From NCBI RefSeq assembly GCF_003672135.1, contig NC_039516.1:4695838-4759837 (forward strand): a stretch of DNA of 64,000 nt, in the 5' to 3' direction. Source of the DNA: Ooceraea biroi (taxonomy: Eukaryota > Arthropoda > Insecta > Hymenoptera > Formicidae). Of this stretch, positions 58,201-64,000 are shown one piece after another; positions within the stretch are counted from its first letter, which is position 1; each line of letters starts with the position of its first letter. The notes beneath the pieces are model-generated. The model worked only from the letters and a program-made list of their open reading frames with translations, was not told the origin of the DNA and made no database searches. The position numbers and the translations under genes were made by a program.

Positions 58201-61200
58201 GCCAGATTCAATAAAAAGCACGATCGTCCATTGGCATATTTGTCAGTCTGAATTTTAGAACTCGGATTCAGTTCGCACGAAGCGGAATGATTAATGCTCC
58301 ATTTCAGATTTCTCATGAACGAGGACATACAAAAGCAGTTTTAATTAAGTATCTGCGAGAATTGCGTTAAGCGCACACGCGATTTTTTTGCTTTTGAAAT
58401 ACTGCAAATGTGTAAAGGGTTTGCAAAATTGTATGTTCTCCTGCAATTCTGTCATGCTCCACCACATTGCATAAATATCCATCATTTTAATTATATTAAC
58501 GCGAATCAAATAAATTTGTGAAATTAATATTACCACGGAAATGTCTAAATTATATTAATTTTAAACTAATTTTGCGAAATAGAAAACAAATTAATTAAAT
58601 TAAGTTTTAATTATTTATATATTTTCTCATCTGTTCTTATTAAATGCATCTGTTATTATTGTGAGAGCTTTCTATATTTTCCGAGAATTACATTCCAAAT
58701 ATAAATTGGAACCTTTTAAAATTTCTATTTAATATCAATTGAATTTGATCGTTGCGCAACTGTTAAAAAAATGTGAAGAATTAGTCATTGAAAATGTTTA
58801 AGATGCTTAAATAGACTAAAAAAGTAATAAGAAATCATTCACATTCAATCGAATCTTTTCGTTTTTCAGCAAAGATTTTAATATCGAAATCGGCATTGAA
58901 TTTCGTGAACACGACCGGAAGAAATCGAGACTTTAAGAAAATATTTACTACACGGACAAATATTTAAAAGCTCTTCATGTTATTACTTCTACATTGCATT
59001 AAATTCATGTTACCACCCCGGTTCTTATGAAAAAATATTGGCGTAAATAGCCAACGAGAGGTAGGAAGCTTCAATGAGCGAGAAAGCTACGTAGTGAAGG
59101 TTGAAAGGTGTCGCGATGTCCTTATTACTTGCACGACCGCCCGACGAGTTCTTCCCGTCTAAAAGCCTTCCGTAAAGTTACTTCGCTACGACCGGGGATG
59201 CACTACCTGTCGAGATGCACCACCATTCAAAAAAAAAGAGCGACAGCGATGGCGGTCGTCTCTGTTGGAGCGTTTCTTGCGACGCTCATTAACACTCATG
59301 ATTCATCAGCGCTCTCGTGTCGTTGACCTACTCTCCTCGAAATATCACGTATACGTTACACATACAAGTAGTTTGCGACAGCGTGTCAAACATTTCATTC
59401 ATTCATAAAACGTAAATAGAAAAAGGTGAACTAATTTTCCAAATTATATAACAAATATCAATGTTATTCGTTCTCATTTTATCAAATTAATATGATTTTA
59501 TAGTTATAGAAACCGAATAACCTGATGTATATAGACTCTTAAAGCTATCAAATCACATAATGTAATTAAACTTGAAGTATCGAGAAATAATTTCTTGCCA
59601 GGCGGCGAAGAAGCATCGAGAGGAACGCACCGTACGCATCTGCGGGCATCGATTGCACCCGTAAAAGGGACTCGTAAAGTTGCGAAGTAGATGAAAAAGC
59701 GGCGTACCTGCGCGTCGCTACGCCCATAAACGAAACCATGACCAGGCAAGCGTGACCAGGAGAAGGGACCACCATTGTGACGTTCTATTTCATTACGGCG
59801 AGCGTAACGCGAGGACGAGGAGCGGGAGACTGACGGACCGGTTTACGATGGTGAAATGAAAAATTTATCGCTAACGTAGACAAGCAGATACGCCAGGAGG
59901 CGTGCTGACCTCGGTGTAACGCCGATTTTTTTACTGCTCGCGTACGTGCGACATACGTGACGCAATCGTAAAGCGAAGCTTTGCAGGTGAAAGAAGCGCC
60001 GCTGGATCGGCGTCTCCTGTCCATATGGCCCATTGCCGGTGGTCGCGACAATCATCGTCCGGTGGTCTACCACGTGACATTAATCACGCAAATCGCAAGT
60101 AAATCACGAAGTCTCAGGGTGATCAATTACGTCGCAAACAAGATGCCGTAAACTATTCACCTCTGACACACATGCTTCAAGCGCGATCTCGCTAATGCAG
60201 GTGTGACAAGCTAACGTTACGTCCATATATCGTACACTGTATGTAGCAAGTCGATATTCCGGACTTTTATTACAATCGGGAGATCCTACAGTTCGAGCCC
60301 AGTTCCATCTGCAACGCGCTCGTATATGTCGGAGTTGACTTGTAAACCGCAAACTGTCGCATCGGATACATCACTACACCATGGCACGGACATTTGTCCC
60401 GAGAATCATGCCGCTGCCGAATGGATGAATTTGTCGTGGACAGCAGGCACAGTTACCGAGAATCATAATAGCGGCATTTTACGATGCTCTAGCTGGTACT
60501 CGAGAAGCGTAAAATAAGCTTCTTTCAAGATATTCACAGTCGGAGCGGGTGGGCGGCCACTGCGTCTCGGGATTTACGGCGCGATTCTGTTTGTTAAAGT
60601 GTCAGAGTTTAAAAGTTTACTTATGCGCCGGATTACAGGCTACTTCTTCTTTCTCGGCTTCTTCCTTGCCTCCTTTATTAGCGAGATTTGCGCGCTCAAG
60701 TCGCGCCTTGTGCGAGATCGTGCTACACACTCCTGAGAAATCGCATCTGTAGAATGCATTAATTAAAATTCGCTGACTCCGCCGCGCGTATGTGAAAATA
60801 TGCTATACAAGAATAATATTTTATACAATTGTTAAAGCATATATAGTAAGTTAAAAGGATAAGCTTTTATTTTACCCGTAACATTAATTAACTTTCTATT
60901 ATTTTATTAATTAATTTTTAATATTATATAGAAATTGTAAAGCAAATTATTATAAATTATAAATAATTATAAAAATAATTATAAAAATAACTTAAAATAA
61001 CTTAAAAATTAAATATGAAAATTAATTATAAAATTAATTACAAAAGTATAGGTTTCTCTTTCTAACTCGGTTTTAACAAAACAAATTGAAATCTTTTTCC
61101 GAAACAGAATAATTTAATGTATAGGTACTGTTAAATTTGTTATAAATATATGATATATAAATTCTGTTTCGCTTATAAATTCTGTTCCAAATGGCAGTAT

Positions 61201-64000
61201 TCTGCAAAAGACTAGGATCGTCACGATTAACTAATGCATAGCGGGTACATGAGAAATTCAGATAATAACACGAAAGAGGACATTTGGATTTCTGGGATGC
61301 TGTGTGAATTTATGAATCCTGCAGAATGTAACCTTACAGCCCTCACGTCACTTCTTAACTTCCATTTTCTGATGAGTTCTAAACTTCATCCTCGGCCCTG
61401 CTCCTGCAATGTTTCACGACTTCTCTTCTTTACGATTTTCTTTTTCTACCAATGACTGTACTGTTTCTGAAAACTGATACTTCCATTGTACCGCGAGATA
61501 TTAAAGCACATTTACCGTCGCGCGCGCGCGAAGAGATTCTTGTTTATACTTCCTGAGGAATCACATCCGCTTGTTCAGACTAACTTTGAAGTATGAGACC
61601 TTTAAAGATATCTTTTTACTGTTTTAGGTACTTCAACTCGCGAATATGCAAGATTTCTCTAAATATACATTGAATTCGAAAAAAATTACGTTGGAACATT
61701 GGGGTGAAGGTTTCTACGAGTGTGGTTGAATTTTAAGTTGAAAGCATAGTTCATCCCTAATGGAAGCAACGACTGTAAAATAATCGGATGGGAGTGAGAT
61801 CGTATGCGTTTGCAAACCTCTGACTCACGTGTGCATCTATCAAAATGCTCGTGGAGTGTAAAGATACCCGGCGGTTGCAAATGCACGAGGCGTATAAGCG
61901 CACGACAGGAAGTAGCCATATAAAATCTAAATAGCCCCTCGTAAAATGCGAAACGCACCGTTCTTGCTCCTAGCCGCAGGATAGGATTTTGTCTCTTTTC
62001 CTCGCCCTCTCGGTTTGCCATTCTCAAAGGATCGCTAAAATCCACTATTGTCTCGTACCTTTATCCCAGGCATTCTTGTTCGCGCTGTAAGGTTCGTATT
62101 TCTTTAACGGCTGCCGATATTCTCGATGGTCCTCCGACAGAAACGATCATTTAGATTTGAAAAAACCGAAGAACCCATAGTAAATTCTCATACGAGCGTA
62201 ACGGAGTTTTCTTCTTTATTTTCTTATTGAACGATTTATTTGAGAGATATGCTAATACTATGATTTAGTAAACGCTAATGTACATTTACTTTGAATAAAA
62301 TATAATATAAACTATTATAATTTTATAATTATTAAAAAAACTGAGTAAAATAACTGGAATTAAATTGTTAGCAGTTAAACAATGTTAAAGAAAAATCTAT
62401 TATAAATCCATTGAAAAATCTGCAATTATGAAAAAATATTTGGTATTAGTGACAGTGATTCGTTATTAAATGAAGAAATAAGAATAGTAAAAAAATAAAA
62501 GTAATAACGAAAAAAAATATAGAAATAGAATTGGTTCTGTTTGAGCACGATAGTATAGAGAAGATAGAATGTCTTTGTCATTTAATCTACGAAGCGTACG
62601 AAAACGGTAAAAACAATTGCATCCGTACCTTTGTGCAGAAAAGTGCATAATACCGACAAAAGCGCGCGTGGCAGGCGCAGGCGATGTATGTATGTATAAA
62701 AATGCAAAATCGGAAAACCCCCGACGGCGAGAACAAAAACAGATGCGGCAAATGCCGGCGTGCCCGGTAGCCGCAACAAAATCCCGGCAATTCCGACACA
62801 AATGAAGTATGCAAAATGCGCAAATGTAGTAGTGCTTCATTTATCCCGCTGTTATCGACATTCCGTGAATTTTATCTCAACCGCCTGTGCGTACTCGTTC
62901 GCGAAATCGTCTGGCGAAATAGTCGGCGAGAAGCGGACATTTTCTCGTTGGTTGTAAAAAGGAGCTAACATGAGAAAAACGGGATCCGCGTTTTATGTTC
63001 AAACACGGTGTTAGTCATTTGTACTCTGTTACGTATGTCAAATGTAGTCTGATCTGGTACCGCGGTCTATGGAAGCAGATACAGACCTTACCTCAGTCAG
63101 ACATCTCATATATAGCTGTAAAAACTCGCGCACGACAGAAATAAAGTACAATTTTTTAAAAGTTTGAAACTTATATACACTCGGTCATGAAGAAATTCAA
63201 GAGGTGCATATGTGGACGTCTTGACACATAAGTATCAAACAATATAAGAATCAGGAGACCTTAAAGAAGATGTAAGGATTCGAGAATAAAACAGGTAGAT
63301 TCAGAGATGCGAAAATCTTAAACACTTAAAGAGCTTCGAATTTAAATTTCATATTTTTACTTCAATGCTCGTCCAAATTTTCGAATTTCTATATTGTTGA
63401 GAAAAGCCTGCCGCTTTAGGGATAACATACGTCTCTGCATTTCCATCTACCATTTGCACATCAGCCATTCGGCGTAACACTGCAACGTGCGTCAGACAAG
63501 TTTCAAACCGCTGGACACAAGTTTTGTATGTTTTTTCATTTCTTTTTTTCGATGGAACGAGCGCTGCCAGAAACGTTTTAAAATCCAGTTCATTGGATGA
63601 GATCCGAGGTGTCGGATCGGGCTACTGCGTTTTTCGACGACAACGCTTTCAGCCGCCAAACGGCGTTTTCGTCCGTAGGATTCGATGGCGCTCGCAAAGC
63701 GATCCATCAATTAAATCACATTTTGCAGAACGCGTCGCGCATATCGATCATCGGCTTTCGTTCCGTTTACGAAAGAACAACCGATTTGCTGCATAGACGA
63801 TCTACGTATTTTCTCTTCAAATAATTAGTGTCGTTAAATCTGCGTGTTCTACATCACTCTTTAAATATACCTTGCAAATAAAACAGGGCACTGAAAAATC
63901 CTTCAATTACGAAATTTTGTATTCTGAAGTTGTTATGTACTGACATCCTTGAATCTTACGTATCATCTATATGATGCTTGTCTTCTTATGTCTATTTCCT

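Larger units (their letters stand above)
47657..64000. other. 16-kb stretch without a supported coding exon
   Basis: This is probably more intron of the Sidestep-type gene, as at least three more Ig domains and a signal peptide are expected upstream on the minus strand, but none was seen. The sequence is AT-rich with GC-richer patches near 50.1-51.3, 55.3-56.5 and 59.1-60.7 kb. Simple repeats are common. Open frames here are short and lack recognisable domains. Confidence 0.5.

Noticed and set aside
59708..59775. Possible signal-peptide exon on the minus strand (MVVPSPGHACLVMVSFMGVA, in-frame stop upstream, gtacgc donor)
   Set aside because: It ends in phase 2, whereas the first Ig exon found (47656) needs phase 1, and no Ig1-Ig3 exon lies between. 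Could be chance.

Overview
This window is animal nuclear DNA, most probably from an insect, and likely a hymenopteran such as an ant. The evidence is: spliced genes with GT/AG introns, DNA transposons of the mariner and IS630/Tc1 type, AT-rich non-coding DNA broken by GC-rich patches, and four genes whose closest recognisable families are insect WDR20, APLF, TSNAX/Trax and a Sidestep-type immunoglobulin receptor. The species call is an inference. No prokaryotic, viral or CRISPR-like locus was seen.

Layout. (1) 1-4.3 kb: the 3' part of a WDR20 gene on the + strand (two coding exons, 213-395 and 1341-2927, and its 3' UTR); the first exons lie before the window. (2) 4.3-12.1 kb: no recognisable gene. 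It carries two non-autonomous inverted-repeat elements (9463-10421 and 11050-11812) whose ends share TACCCAG. (3) 12.16-16.41 kb, +: a complete six-exon APLF gene (411 aa; FHA domain, two PBZ zinc fingers, acidic tail). Its first intron holds a dead mariner copy, and intron 2 holds a 119-bp near-perfect palindromic MITE. (4) 16.48-17.23 kb: a deleted IS630/Tc1-type element with ~140-bp inverted repeats, inserted just after APLF. (5) 17.46-18.60 kb, -: complete two-exon TSNAX (Trax, 293 aa), convergent with APLF; the predicted polyadenylation sites overlap. (6) 18.7-21.0 kb: a nested inverted-repeat block, then a second mariner (19688-20973) that is nearly intact but carries a frameshift. (7) 21.0-25.5 kb: non-coding. 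(8) 25.5-47.7 kb and probably beyond, -: the 3' seven coding exons of a Sidestep-family cell-surface receptor (Ig4, Ig5, FNIII, transmembrane segment, cytoplasmic tail), spread over 22 kb with very long introns. The proximal Ig domains and signal peptide were not found. (9) 47.7-64 kb: no supported coding exon; microsatellites and a strongly purine-skewed tract near 52.7-54.0 kb.

The genes do not form a functional cluster. WDR20 is a cofactor of USP12/USP46 deubiquitinases, APLF is a poly(ADP-ribose)-binding DNA-repair and histone-chaperone protein, Trax is the catalytic subunit of the C3PO endoribonuclease, and Sidestep-type receptors guide axons by binding Beaten-path proteins. Exon joints given here were worked out by eye from GT/AG sites and reading-frame phase; each reported set is phase-consistent, but none was checked against transcripts. 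I found no convincing new multi-gene system. The most interesting points are the altered FHA recognition motif in APLF, the phase-consistent reconstruction of the divergent Sidestep-type cytoplasmic tail, and several well-bounded transposable elements, including a 720-bp foldback element in a TTAA site.
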